Positions 1 to 6,866 of a stretch of 39,322 bases of DNA are shown piece by piece. Made by a program: the position numbers and the translations under genes. The notes beneath the pieces were generated by a model that had not been told where the DNA came from, searched no databases, and was given only the letters and a program-made list of their open reading frames with translations. Origin of the DNA: Porphyromonadaceae bacterium CG2_30_38_12 (GTDB lineage Bacteria; Bacteroidota; Bacteroidia; Bacteroidales; Paludibacteraceae); NCBI GenBank assembly GCA_001873635.1, contig MNZK01000015.1, positions 1 through 39,322 of the forward strand, in the 5' to 3' direction. Position 1 is the first letter of the stretch; each line of letters begins with the position of its first letter.

Positions 1-150
1 TCTGGATTGCCCTGCCGGTCGGTTCATTTTCTTTATCCAACCATCAAAGGTATTGGGATGATAACCATGCTCTCGACTATAATCGGTACGGCTCAAACCG
101 CTACTGAGCCAATCTTCGACTATCTGGCTGTACGCTGCCCGGTACTTCAT
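1..150 (-). CDS. IS66-type accessory protein TnpA, N-terminal part (runs off the left edge)
   Basis: Fifty codons are visible, from the ATG at 150 to the window edge. The peptide contains VEDWLSSGLSRTDYSREHGY followed by HPNTFDGWIKKM, the pattern of the small helix-turn-helix accessory proteins (TnpA/OrfA) of IS66-family elements, in which a W...SGLS..(D/E)(Y/F)(C/S)REHG segment precedes a WI+K motif. Such proteins assist the IS66 transposase TnpC. The remainder of the element lies outside the window, so intactness cannot be judged. The family call rests on this motif alone. Confidence 0.6.
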   Translation of the reverse strand, partial: MKYRAAYSQIVEDWLSSGLSRTDYSREHGYHPNTFDGWIKKMNRPAGQSR

Positions 151-238
151 TTTTGATCTGTTTGTCATCTTTGCTTTTTTACGACAAAGATAATGGAGTC
201 AATTTAATCCCAAAAGATGGGGGTAGCGGAAGGGATAC
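1..238 (-). mobile_element. End of an IS66-like insertion sequence (partial)
   Basis: The TnpA-like gene starts at 150 and the element end is placed near 235-238. On the minus strand, a recognisable recombinase reading frame stops matching its family after NADLL and continues into an unrelated tail (SIPSATPIFWD) ending at 204, so the junction lies at about 238. The element would begin there with GTATCCCTTCCGC. The opposite end is outside the window, so terminal inverted repeats and a target duplication cannot be tested. The boundary is an inference from loss of homology. Confidence 0.45.
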
Positions 239-707
239 TCAGCAAATCGGCATTGTGTCCAAAATTGGGTACTGTCCAGCAAAACATGTTTTTATTCCAA
301 CGTGCATATTTAAACGAGCGAATGAACTGAATATCAGCTTCGTCCTTTGGAATTTTCAGTTCAATTATTTTGGGATAAATTGTAAGGGTAATAGCCGATT
401 TTATTTCACTTGGTTTTGATTTCGTACTAATATCGTCGGATTCTTTGGAAGCTAATTCTATTTTTTTTTGGAATTGGCTCATTATTCTTAATAGTCAATA
501 ATTTTTTTTTGACTTTTTCTTTGCTTTGTTCCACAATTGGTTGTGTCGGATATTCCGCTTCCGGAAACAATTCCTTCAACTGTTCAAACGCTTCTTTGGT
601 GTAAGGTACATGCCAACATTTGAGCGACTGGCTCCAGTTTCGGCATCGTACGGAAAGTCAACGCGTATGCGTGTTTCGTTTCGATGGGTGATTTTGGATA
701 GTTTCAT
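238..707 (-). pseudogene. Decayed and truncated tyrosine recombinase (integrase), N-terminal half
   Basis: The ATG at 707 opens MKLSKITHRNETRIRVDFPYDAE, then a small deletion and frame change leads into WSQSLKCWHVPYTKEAF and a charged linker. A second frame change near 470-510, beside two long A runs, leads to a second similar module, IIELKIPKDEADIQFIRSF then KYARWNKNMFCWTVPN. Two such modules (an R/K-W-x-W-H/T-V-P arm) in front of the catalytic domain are a feature I recall from Bacteroidota tyrosine recombinases. The catalytic domain is absent: homology ends at about 238, where the IS66-like element begins. The gene is therefore broken by at least two frame changes and one insertion. The shorter open frame at 204-482 is part of this relic. 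Confidence 0.6.
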
Positions 708-994
708 GTGTAAAAAAAGATAAAAATAGAAATAGGTTCAAAAAAAACAGTGAAATATTGCGTTTTCACTGCGAAGGTTGAAAGATGTGGACTTTAATTG
801 TTATTTGCAAGCATTATTTTACAATTATTTTACAATTTCATAAAACTGTTTTAAACTGTACTTCTAAAATTTCTTAGCATCAGTATATATTGAAATCCGC
901 TCGCCGTAGCGTAAAAAAACGTTGCATTACACGCTGAGCGTATGTCTCCATACTACGCTCGGCTAAGAGGAAAGATACTATCTTAATCTCCAAA
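708..994. other. Intergenic stretch without a gene
   Basis: I see no coding signal here. It holds a perfect 11-base tandem duplication (unit ATTATTTTACA at 813-823 and 824-834) and the palindrome cluster at 903-963. It separates the recombinase relic from the last gene of the long minus-strand block. Confidence 0.6.
903..963. repeat. Nested palindrome, possible terminator or REP-like hairpin
   Basis: GCCG(T)AGCGT at 903-912 pairs with ACGCTCGGC at 955-963 (nine pairs, one bulged T). Within the loop lies an 11-base palindrome, ACGCTGAGCGT, at 931-941. It begins 32 bases past the stop of the gene ending at 995, where a transcription end is expected, but there is no clear U tract, so a mobile-element relic is also possible. 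Confidence 0.35.
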
Positions 995-1981
995 TTAAAT
1001 TGCTAAAACAAAATGATTACAATTGCTAAACTCAAAAGATTTAGTATTTTGAACGACGCTTACTTTTTCAAAATGGCTAAGATAAGTAACTTGAAATGGA
1101 ACTAAAATATTAAAAGAATTTTCAGAAGCCAAGCGGTATTTCCCATTAAATTCCAAAGCACCATTCGCATTGTAACGGGTAATTTCGAAATCATTGTCTG
1201 TTGCTTTTAAATGAAACCACGAACCGCAACCTTCGCCACTTAACCATTGTGCATCGTGTGGAATATTCGTTGCTCTTTCGGGTTGGGGTAGTGTTGTTTT
1301 AAGAAATTGTTTGTTCGGCAATGGCAGTGGACAAAATGGTACGTTTTTTTGAAGTTTTGGAATAATTGTTTTGTGATTGAAGGCATGTACATTATTCAAC
1401 GTTGTGGGCGTTAATGGTACCAACAATCTTAATTTTACAAGTGACCATAAATTTGGCTTTCCCGCTACAAGGCAATCGTTTACGAAGCGAGAACAATTGC
1501 TGCCTTTGTATCGAAAAGGACCATAAGCGAATGGACTTTTTTCTTGAAACCAATATGCTTTTGCTAATGATTTCTCGTAATCAATTCTACCGTAGGAAGC
1601 GTGAATCGCTCCTTCGCCATGACATTCGGGGTTTAGTTGCAGTTCGGTAAGTATTTCGTTAAAGTTGATAATTTCACTACCAGCTTTATTAAATTTGGCA
1701 CAAGTGTGTATTTTGAGTAACGGATCGGTGTGTACGCTCCGTGCCCTACCTGTTTGCCAAGGTGTATGATACCTCCCAAAATCAAAATAGCTACAGTAAC
1801 CATTTTCGACATTTACCAGCACCAAAGCAGCATGACCAACTTTGTAATAATGGTGTTTTGCTATGCCAATAAAATTCAAAATATTATCGGGAAAATATCC
1901 AGCTTGTTTGCAATAGGTTTCGGGCCAGGCAATGGCAATAGCTAATCCGGTGTGTTTTGTTGTAGTATTCTGTTTATGCAT
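995..1981 (-). CDS. DUF6695-like protein, possible papain-like (NlpC/P60-type) enzyme
   Basis: I recognise this as a Bacteroidota family of unknown function, recalled as DUF6695; the number should be verified. Visible motifs are GLAIAIAWPETYC at the N-terminus, GHAALVLVNVENG, an FDFGRYHTPW segment, HGEGAIHASY, and YKGSNCSRFVND. A His early in the chain (GHAALV) followed much later by an NC..FV motif is the order seen in circularly permuted NlpC/P60 enzymes, so a Cys-His hydrolase or acyltransferase is possible but unproven. No signal peptide or membrane segment is seen. I place the start at the ATG at 1981, giving 328 residues and an 8-base overlap with the stop of the PLP decarboxylase gene upstream, which implies co-transcription. 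A longer non-ATG start at 2029 would overlap far more. Confidence 0.65.
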   Translation of the reverse strand: MHKQNTTTKHTGLAIAIAWPETYCKQAGYFPDNILNFIGIAKHHYYKVGHAALVLVNVENGYCSYFDFGRYHTPWQTGRARSVHTDPLLKIHTCAKFNKAGSEIINFNEILTELQLNPECHGEGAIHASYGRIDYEKSLAKAYWFQEKSPFAYGPFRYKGSNCSRFVNDCLVAGKPNLWSLVKLRLLVPLTPTTLNNVHAFNHKTIIPKLQKNVPFCPLPLPNKQFLKTTLPQPERATNIPHDAQWLSGEGCGSWFHLKATDNDFEITRYNANGALEFNGKYRLASENSFNILVPFQVTYLSHFEKVSVVQNTKSFEFSNCNHFVLAI

Positions 1982-3392
1982 TTTCCAAACTCTCAGCTTC
2001 CGCAATAAAGTTACTGAAGAAACGGTCAATATCTGCCTTGTTCAGTTCGCCATTGGCTGCAACAAATCGAATTACCAAATCGCTTCCATTGTAACCGAAA
2101 TTGACAATAGATTTACCCGTTTTGCGTAATGCTTCGCGCACAGCCAAATTAAAATCATTGACATTGGTTTGTTTGTTTTTTGGAATGTACTGAAAGCAAA
2201 CTGCAAAAGACTGGCGTTTGGAATTGAGCATCAATTGTGGTTGACTCATTACAATTTCTTCGGCATATTCTGCCATATCTATCAGGTTGTCAATTCTGTC
2301 GCGATAACCCTCTACGCCAAAGTATTTCCATGCAAACCAAAGTTTTACGGCATCAACTTTACGCCCGCATTGAATAGATTTCTTGCCTAAATCCTCTATT
2401 TCGTCAATGTCATGATAGATGTAATCGGTATTAATATCGGTAATGTTTTGTTGCAAAGTTCCTGCTTTTTTCACCAAAATAGCGGAGCAAATTAGCGGAA
2501 TATTCATCAGTTTATGAGGGTCCCAGGTAAACGAATCGGTACGTTCAATTCCTTTCATCAAATGACGATGAGTGTCACTCAAAATAAGTGAACCTCCATA
2601 AGCACCATCAGCATGAAGCCAAATTCCGTATTTTTCGGTAATATCGGCAATGGCATCAATGGGGTCGTAAGCTGCCTGCATAGTAGTAGCACAAGTAGCA
2701 GCCACAAAAAACGGTTTTTTACCTTCGGCTATTGCTAACAGAATAGCCGCCTCCAATTCTGAGGGTATCATACGTCCTTCGGTATCCGTTTTTATTTTTA
2801 TCACGTTCTTTGTTCCAATGCCCAACACATTGGCTGCCGTGCCGAACGAATAATGAGCATGTTCATTAACAAAAGCCGTTAGTTTTTCTGTCCGGTCATA
2901 GCCATCCTTTCTACTTTCAGGCAATATGCGGTTACGTGCCGAAAACATAGCTATCAGATTGGCATTGCTTCCACCACTCAAAAAAATGCCATCACCGTTG
3001 GCATAACCCGTATAACTATTCATTAACCGAATCATTTCTGTTTCGATACGTGTAGCCACAGGAGCTACTTCGTAGGTGTACATGGACGTGTTGGCAAGAA
3101 CCGAAAACACTTCGCCAATAAATGCAGGGAAATTAAATCCGGCATATAACTGATTCAAAAACTGCTTATTGCCTGTTTTTACCGAATACTCCAAGTATTT
3201 GTCGAGTAAGTCAAGAAATTCCGTTTCCGAAACTCCATTTTTGGCAATTCCAAAGTTGATTACTTTAGATAAATCTGCCGGGGTTTTAAAATCGATAACT
3301 GGTTTTGATTCATCATTGTTTGCCCGTATGTAGGCTTTAATTTTGTCGAATGCGCTTTCCAGAATGAGTTCGTTGTTCATATTATCTAACAT
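1974..3392 (-). CDS. Group II PLP-dependent decarboxylase, probably cysteine sulfinate decarboxylase-like
   Basis: Fold-type I PLP enzyme of the glutamate / aromatic amino acid / cysteine sulfinate decarboxylase family, 472 residues, full length. Residues 139-146 hold the phosphate-binding SGGSNANL, 178-180 HAH supplies the ring-stacking His, D262 lies in HADGAYGG, and K294 in TWDPHKLMNIPL is the Schiff-base lysine. The substrate cannot be read from these motifs. The gene directly downstream of the cysteine dioxygenase (44 bases apart) is its best clue: the pair would turn cysteine into cysteine sulfinate and then hypotaurine. Glutamate, aspartate or 2,4-diaminobutyrate decarboxylase are alternatives. 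It overlaps the DUF6695-like gene by 8 bases. Confidence 0.8.
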   Translation of the reverse strand: MLDNMNNELILESAFDKIKAYIRANNDESKPVIDFKTPADLSKVINFGIAKNGVSETEFLDLLDKYLEYSVKTGNKQFLNQLYAGFNFPAFIGEVFSVLANTSMYTYEVAPVATRIETEMIRLMNSYTGYANGDGIFLSGGSNANLIAMFSARNRILPESRKDGYDRTEKLTAFVNEHAHYSFGTAANVLGIGTKNVIKIKTDTEGRMIPSELEAAILLAIAEGKKPFFVAATCATTMQAAYDPIDAIADITEKYGIWLHADGAYGGSLILSDTHRHLMKGIERTDSFTWDPHKLMNIPLICSAILVKKAGTLQQNITDINTDYIYHDIDEIEDLGKKSIQCGRKVDAVKLWFAWKYFGVEGYRDRIDNLIDMAEYAEEIVMSQPQLMLNSKRQSFAVCFQYIPKNKQTNVNDFNLAVREALRKTGKSIVNFGYNGSDLVIRFVAANGELNKADIDRFFSNFIAEAESLENA

Positions 3393-3436
3393 TAAAATCT
3401 AAGCCCTAAAAAAGGGAAAAAACAAGTTCGAAAAGT

Positions 3437-4132
3437 TTAAATGCAAACCAGTGCATCTTCCATGTTTTTGATACTTTGAATCAAAAGATTGCGTTCGTAA
3501 AATGGCTTTACCAAGGCATAATAGTCGAGAAGCACATCCTTATTTGTACGTTTCAACGGATTTTCGGAAAGCACCAATTGGTTGTCCATGTGTAAGTAAG
3601 CCGATCCCATTGTAGTCACAACCCGCTGTTCTTCCGGTATAAAAACTTTTGCATTTTCCGACACGTCGTGTTGTCGCGTGTTAGAGCCATATATATGTAA
3701 GGTAGTGAAGTCCTCAGCACTCGCATTTCCCATGATATGCGTTAAATCGCCACACACGGAAGCTACTTCGCCCACATGAAAATTATCCTTTTGCACTAAT
3801 TGCAGTTTATCATCATTTTCTTCGTACAAGCGATGAGTTGCCTCTCCAAAAAAATAAACGCATCCCCATTCGGTGTAACCATGGTTGTGAATGGCTGTGA
3901 AATCGCCTTTTTTCCAGGACATAAGCAAAATTTTAAAATTACCATTGTCGTAAATGAGTTGACGACCATAACTTTCACTCGGGCGATGATCATAAGCAAC
4001 GTAAGACGCTATATCTTTCTCATTGAGTTTAATGGATGCAACCAAATCAGCTACTTTCAAGTTATCCATTTTACGTTCGTTTTGCAAAGCTACAATAAGC
4101 TTTTGAATATTATTGGAGTATTGATTCATCAT
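3437..4132 (-). CDS. Cysteine dioxygenase-like cupin
   Basis: Predicted non-haem iron thiol dioxygenase of 231 residues that oxidises cysteine to cysteine sulfinic acid in the cytoplasm. GDFTAIHNHGYTEWG at 76-90 gives H82, H84 and E88 of the first cupin motif. GDLTHIMGN at 128-136 and TTLHIYGSN at 143-151 align with the mammalian GLHRVEN and SLHLYSP segments, making H146 the likely third iron ligand. Counting from the HxH motif, the position of the mammalian Cys93 (Cys-Tyr crosslink) is a Trp here and the nearest Cys is two residues later, so the crosslink is probably absent, as in many bacterial members. Another thiol (for example 3-mercaptopropionate) is possible. The decarboxylase gene follows and the peroxiredoxin-like gene precedes it by 47 bases. 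Confidence 0.8.
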   Translation of the reverse strand: MMNQYSNNIQKLIVALQNERKMDNLKVADLVASIKLNEKDIASYVAYDHRPSESYGRQLIYDNGNFKILLMSWKKGDFTAIHNHGYTEWGCVYFFGEATHRLYEENDDKLQLVQKDNFHVGEVASVCGDLTHIMGNASAEDFTTLHIYGSNTRQHDVSENAKVFIPEEQRVVTTMGSAYLHMDNQLVLSENPLKRTNKDVLLDYYALVKPFYERNLLIQSIKNMEDALVCI

Positions 4133-4179
4133 GATTCTGTTTTTTATGGAATAAATGAGTTTAGTGCTTAGAAAGTATA

Positions 4180-4833
4180 TTAGAAAAAACTGATAGGATT
4201 GGGAATATTGACTAAAATATCCTTAACAGTAGATCTCTTTTTATAATCAGGGTCGAAATGACGCCATACTATTTTGCTGTCTTTGTTGATAATAAAGGTT
4301 GCTGGAATTGGTAATTGTTGGCTGTCATCAGTTTGTGCTTCCTTTAAGTTTGCCCCAAGCATTCCATTATACATTAATCGTGACATCCTATCTGGTCTGA
4401 AAGTAACATCAAACTGATTGGAGATTTTATAACCATCATCGTAAAGCAATGTAAATGAAGCATGAGTTTTTTCGGCAGTACGTTTGAGAAACTCCGATTT
4501 TTCAGCAGATACTGCAACCACAGCAGCGCCTTTTTCGTAAATTAGAGACAAACTGTCTTGTAAACTTTGAAGGTGTTTGTTGCAAATAGGACACCATTGA
4601 CCGCGATAAAAAATTAATACCACAGGACCTTTTTTGAGTACAGTGCTGAGTTGGAATTTCGTATCATGCAAATCAAGAGCTGAAAAATCACGCACTATAT
4701 CGCCAACTTGTAATCCTTTGGCTTCCTGAGCTGTTTTATAAATTGTTTGTGACATAATATTAGTTATAAGTATCAAAAGCAGCATGCTTAGCAAGCTGCT
4801 TTTGACTAATTTTGAACAATAAAAAAGATACAT
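4180..4833 (-). CDS. Exported peroxiredoxin-like (AhpC/TSA) protein
   Basis: Thioredoxin-fold protein of 217 residues. The N-terminus carries a hydrophobic stretch (about residues 13-28, LLSMLLLILITNIMSQ) that should be a signal peptide or anchor, so it acts in the periplasm. The catalytic region VVLIFYRGQWCPICNKHL has C81 and C84; FYRGxWCPxC is typical of the peroxiredoxin-like AhpC/TSA subgroup. An AhpC-type region GDIVRDFSALD precedes it and PIPATFIINKDSKIVWRHFDPDY follows. Likely role: thiol-dependent reduction of peroxides. It lies 21 bases after the YceI gene and probably belongs to the run started by the ECF-type promoter at 6031-6056. Confidence 0.75.
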   Translation of the reverse strand: MYLFYCSKLVKSSLLSMLLLILITNIMSQTIYKTAQEAKGLQVGDIVRDFSALDLHDTKFQLSTVLKKGPVVLIFYRGQWCPICNKHLQSLQDSLSLIYEKGAAVVAVSAEKSEFLKRTAEKTHASFTLLYDDGYKISNQFDVTFRPDRMSRLMYNGMLGANLKEAQTDDSQQLPIPATFIINKDSKIVWRHFDPDYKKRSTVKDILVNIPNPISFF

Positions 4834-4854
4834 AAATCGAAATACTTAACCTAA

Positions 4855-5412
4855 TTAATACTCTAAATTTACCGTAACTTCTACAGTTTTTGCTATATTG
4901 CTTGAAGGTTTACCTTTTACAAAGGTAACACCATAATCGGATAAAGTAATATTAAATTTAGATTCTCCAGTAAGTTTACCGCCAACAATAGTAATTGTAC
5001 CTTTTTGAGTAACAGGTTTTGTAACTCCTTTAATAGTTAAATCGCCCTGTATAGTAACATTATAGCTGCCATCTTTCTCAAAATTAATTTGTGACACGTT
5101 CACAATCTTACCTTTTAATTTAGCCTTTGGAAATTCCTTTGTGTTCAAGAAATCTTTTCCATTGAAGTGTTTCTGCATCAATGCAATTTTAAATTCGAAA
5201 CTCTGCATAGGTACTGAAAATATCACTTCGCCACTTGGAATGTCAAGAGTAGCTACCGAAGCATAATTATTTGCTTCAATATCTTCAGCCACCGTGTGAG
5301 AATAGAATTTAATGTGCGTTTTGGTAATGGTAGTTTTACCTTGTCCAATAGTAGCTGCTGATAAAGTAGTTGCAATAGCAACTATACTTAAAATAATACT
5401 TAGTTTTTTCAT
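4855..5412 (-). CDS. YceI-family periplasmic protein
   Basis: This 185-residue protein has a clear signal peptide (MKKLSIILSIVAIATTLSAA). The mature part shows the YceI pattern: an early IKFYSHTVAEDIEANN segment, the amphipathic FEFKIALMQKHFNGKDFLNTKEFPKAKLKG stretch (the family F-M..HFNG.DFL.T..FP..KF signature), an L.IKGVTKPV motif, and a C-terminal strand ending in VNLEY. YceI proteins are lipocalin-like barrels that bind polyisoprenoid or other long lipids in the periplasm and are often induced by stress. It sits between the OB-fold gene (62 bases upstream) and the peroxiredoxin-like gene, consistent with one stress operon. Confidence 0.85.
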   Translation of the reverse strand: MKKLSIILSIVAIATTLSAATIGQGKTTITKTHIKFYSHTVAEDIEANNYASVATLDIPSGEVIFSVPMQSFEFKIALMQKHFNGKDFLNTKEFPKAKLKGKIVNVSQINFEKDGSYNVTIQGDLTIKGVTKPVTQKGTITIVGGKLTGESKFNITLSDYGVTFVKGKPSSNIAKTVEVTVNLEY

Positions 5413-5474
5413 TTTGAGTTGTTTTTTTTTATAATTTGTTTGTTTATTTGATAAGAATGTAATTTTTAAAATCG

Positions 5475-5954
5475 TTATTGCAAAATAGCTGCTTTTTCAA
5501 TAATTATGTTTTCGTAAATTTCCAAATCGGAATCGTAAGATGCACCCGAGCGTATGACCCCTTTAATGGTAACTACATCGCCAACCTGTAAGCTCGCTGC
5601 GGCTGCGTTAGTTTCTTCGGTAAAGGTACAACTTACGCCTGCTTTATCGGTTTCAGCTTTGAGAACGACCACTTTCTGCGCATTCATATCGTCGCTTATA
5701 GCACTCACAATACCATGTATAGCTAACACTTTAGAATCGCCATCTTCTGCTAAATATTTGGTGTTTGCTGTAGTTGTGTTGTCTATGAATTCCTGTACCA
5801 GCGAGGATGCCTCTACGGTTAAATCTGCTTCCGTATTTTGCACATTTCGGTGCGGCATGTTGAAAAGATAATAAGCCGTTGCACCTCCGATAATAATACC
5901 TGTCAAGGCAAGTATGCCAACGATTTTAAAGATTTTCTTTTTGTTAATTTCCAT
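5475..5954 (-). CDS. Membrane-anchored OB-fold protein (tRNA_anti-like)
   Basis: A 159-residue protein with one N-terminal transmembrane segment (about residues 11-30, IVGILALTGIIIGGATAYYLF) after a Lys-rich start. The soluble domain has VLAIHGIVSAISDD, a central VVVLKAE, and VGDVVTIKGVIRSG near the end, the layout of the small OB-fold family called tRNA_anti-like in Bacteroidota. No ligand is known to me, and the name does not imply tRNA binding. It is the first gene after the ECF-type promoter at 6031-6056, with a leader of about 70 bases that contains a hairpin. YceI and peroxiredoxin-like genes follow, so a stress role is inferred. Confidence 0.7.
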   Translation of the reverse strand: MEINKKKIFKIVGILALTGIIIGGATAYYLFNMPHRNVQNTEADLTVEASSLVQEFIDNTTTANTKYLAEDGDSKVLAIHGIVSAISDDMNAQKVVVLKAETDKAGVSCTFTEETNAAAASLQVGDVVTIKGVIRSGASYDSDLEIYENIIIEKAAILQ

Positions 5955-6010
5955 GATTGTAATTGATTTATACTGTTGATAATAAAATAGAATGAATTTT
6001 AATTTCTGTT

Positions 6011-6040
6011 TATTCGACTTCGGATAATAAGTCGGAATAG
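6011..6040 (-). promoter_or_regulatory. Inverted repeat overlapping the promoter -10 of the OB-fold gene
   Basis: TATTCGACTT at 6011-6020 faces AAGTCGGAATA at 6029-6039: ten paired bases with one bulged base and an eight-base loop. One arm contains the CGAC element of the ECF-type promoter, so it could be an operator, or a hairpin at the very 5' end of the transcript. Confidence 0.35.
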
Positions 6041-6056
6041 TATGCCGAACCTGACA
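6031..6056 (-). promoter_or_regulatory. ECF sigma-type promoter, site 1 (OB-fold / YceI / peroxiredoxin genes)
   Basis: On the minus strand, TGTCAGG (6056-6050), 15 bases, then CGAC (6034-6031). The -10 element is 76 bases before the ATG at 5954. The same two boxes with the same spacing recur at 28885-28910, 34744-34769, 36455-36480 and 37354-37379. Confidence 0.7.
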
Positions 6057-6078
6057 AAAGAATCTAAAAAAATCTTAT

Positions 6079-6792
6079 TTAATGACATCCACCATCTAAG
6101 CTACATGCCTGACCTTGAAAAGCTGTTTCGGTAAAGTTGGAATTTTTGTTTTTCAGCACACAGCCTTTCAGGATTTCCGTAAAGGACTCTACGCTACTCA
6201 AACCTTTGACAGCAATACTTTTATCGAATTGGAAATAAGGAACACCACTAACTCCAACTTTTTGCGCATTCGCGATATCATTTTCAACCAACACTTTATA
6301 CTTATCCTGACTAAAAAACTCTATGGGAGTACGATTCAGTCCGATCTTTTGGGCAATAAGGCTTAAATTTTCCACATCCCCAATATCTATTCCAGAGCTA
6401 AAATAAGCTTCGAAAAGCTCTTCCTCAGCCTGTTCAGCTTTACCGTGCTCCTGGGCATATTGTATCAATTGGTGAGCCTTGAAAGTATTAGCAACTAATG
6501 CTGTATCGAAATTGAAATGTATCCCAGCGGATGTAGCATAATTATTTAATCGTTTTTTCATGTCATCCAACTGTTGTACGGTCATACCACGGTATGTAAG
6601 CAAATGCTGATTAATGTTAGTAGTAGATTGTGACGGGCGTTCGGGATCTAACTGATAACTATGCAATACTATTTTAAAAAGCTTTTGTTCGTTTGCCGGT
6701 AAGGAACTTAATGCTTGCTCCAAATAATGCTTTCCAATATAGCAATACGGGCATGCTATATCAGCCCAAATGTCAATTAGTATTTTTTCCAT
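6079..6792 (-). CDS. DsbA-family oxidoreductase (FrnE-like)
   Basis: Thioredoxin-fold protein of 237 residues from the ATG at 6792; an upstream TTG at 6819 is less likely. DIWADIACPYCYIGKHYLEQAL places the active-site CPYC at residues 14-17, and VSGVPYFQFD holds the cis-proline. There is no signal peptide, as in FrnE-type members, which are cytoplasmic thiol oxidoreductases linked to oxidative stress. The C-terminus ends GQACSLDGGCH, a second Cys pair (CX5C). A C-terminal CX4C pair is known in Deinococcus FrnE, so this tail may be a second redox centre. The ECF-type promoter with N14 spacing (6842-6866) lies just upstream, inside the end of the preceding gene. Confidence 0.8.
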   Translation of the reverse strand: MEKILIDIWADIACPYCYIGKHYLEQALSSLPANEQKLFKIVLHSYQLDPERPSQSTTNINQHLLTYRGMTVQQLDDMKKRLNNYATSAGIHFNFDTALVANTFKAHQLIQYAQEHGKAEQAEEELFEAYFSSGIDIGDVENLSLIAQKIGLNRTPIEFFSQDKYKVLVENDIANAQKVGVSGVPYFQFDKSIAVKGLSSVESFTEILKGCVLKNKNSNFTETAFQGQACSLDGGCH

Positions 6793-6841
6793 GCTTTTTG
6801 TGTTTGGTAAATTTAACAATATGTTGCTATTTGAATCAATA

Positions 6842-6866
6842 GTCGGTCAATGAATGAAACCTGACA
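6842..6866 (-). promoter_or_regulatory. ECF sigma-type promoter, site 2 (DsbA-like gene), N14 spacing
   Basis: On the minus strand, TGTCAGG (6866-6860), 14 bases, then CGAC (6845-6842), ending 49 bases before the ATG at 6792. The -35 part lies in the last codons of the GT-C gene (stop at 6847). The spacing is one base shorter than in the other sites, so it is a weaker candidate. Confidence 0.5.

Noticed and set aside
153-419. Plus-strand open frame with a start codon
   Set aside because: It lies opposite the recombinase relic and IS end and shows no family pattern; the minus-strand reading explains the sequence.
3403-3420. Short CCCT/AGGG hairpin between cysteine dioxygenase and decarboxylase genes as a terminator
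   Set aside because: The stem has only four pairs and the genes are close and same-strand, so read-through is more likely.
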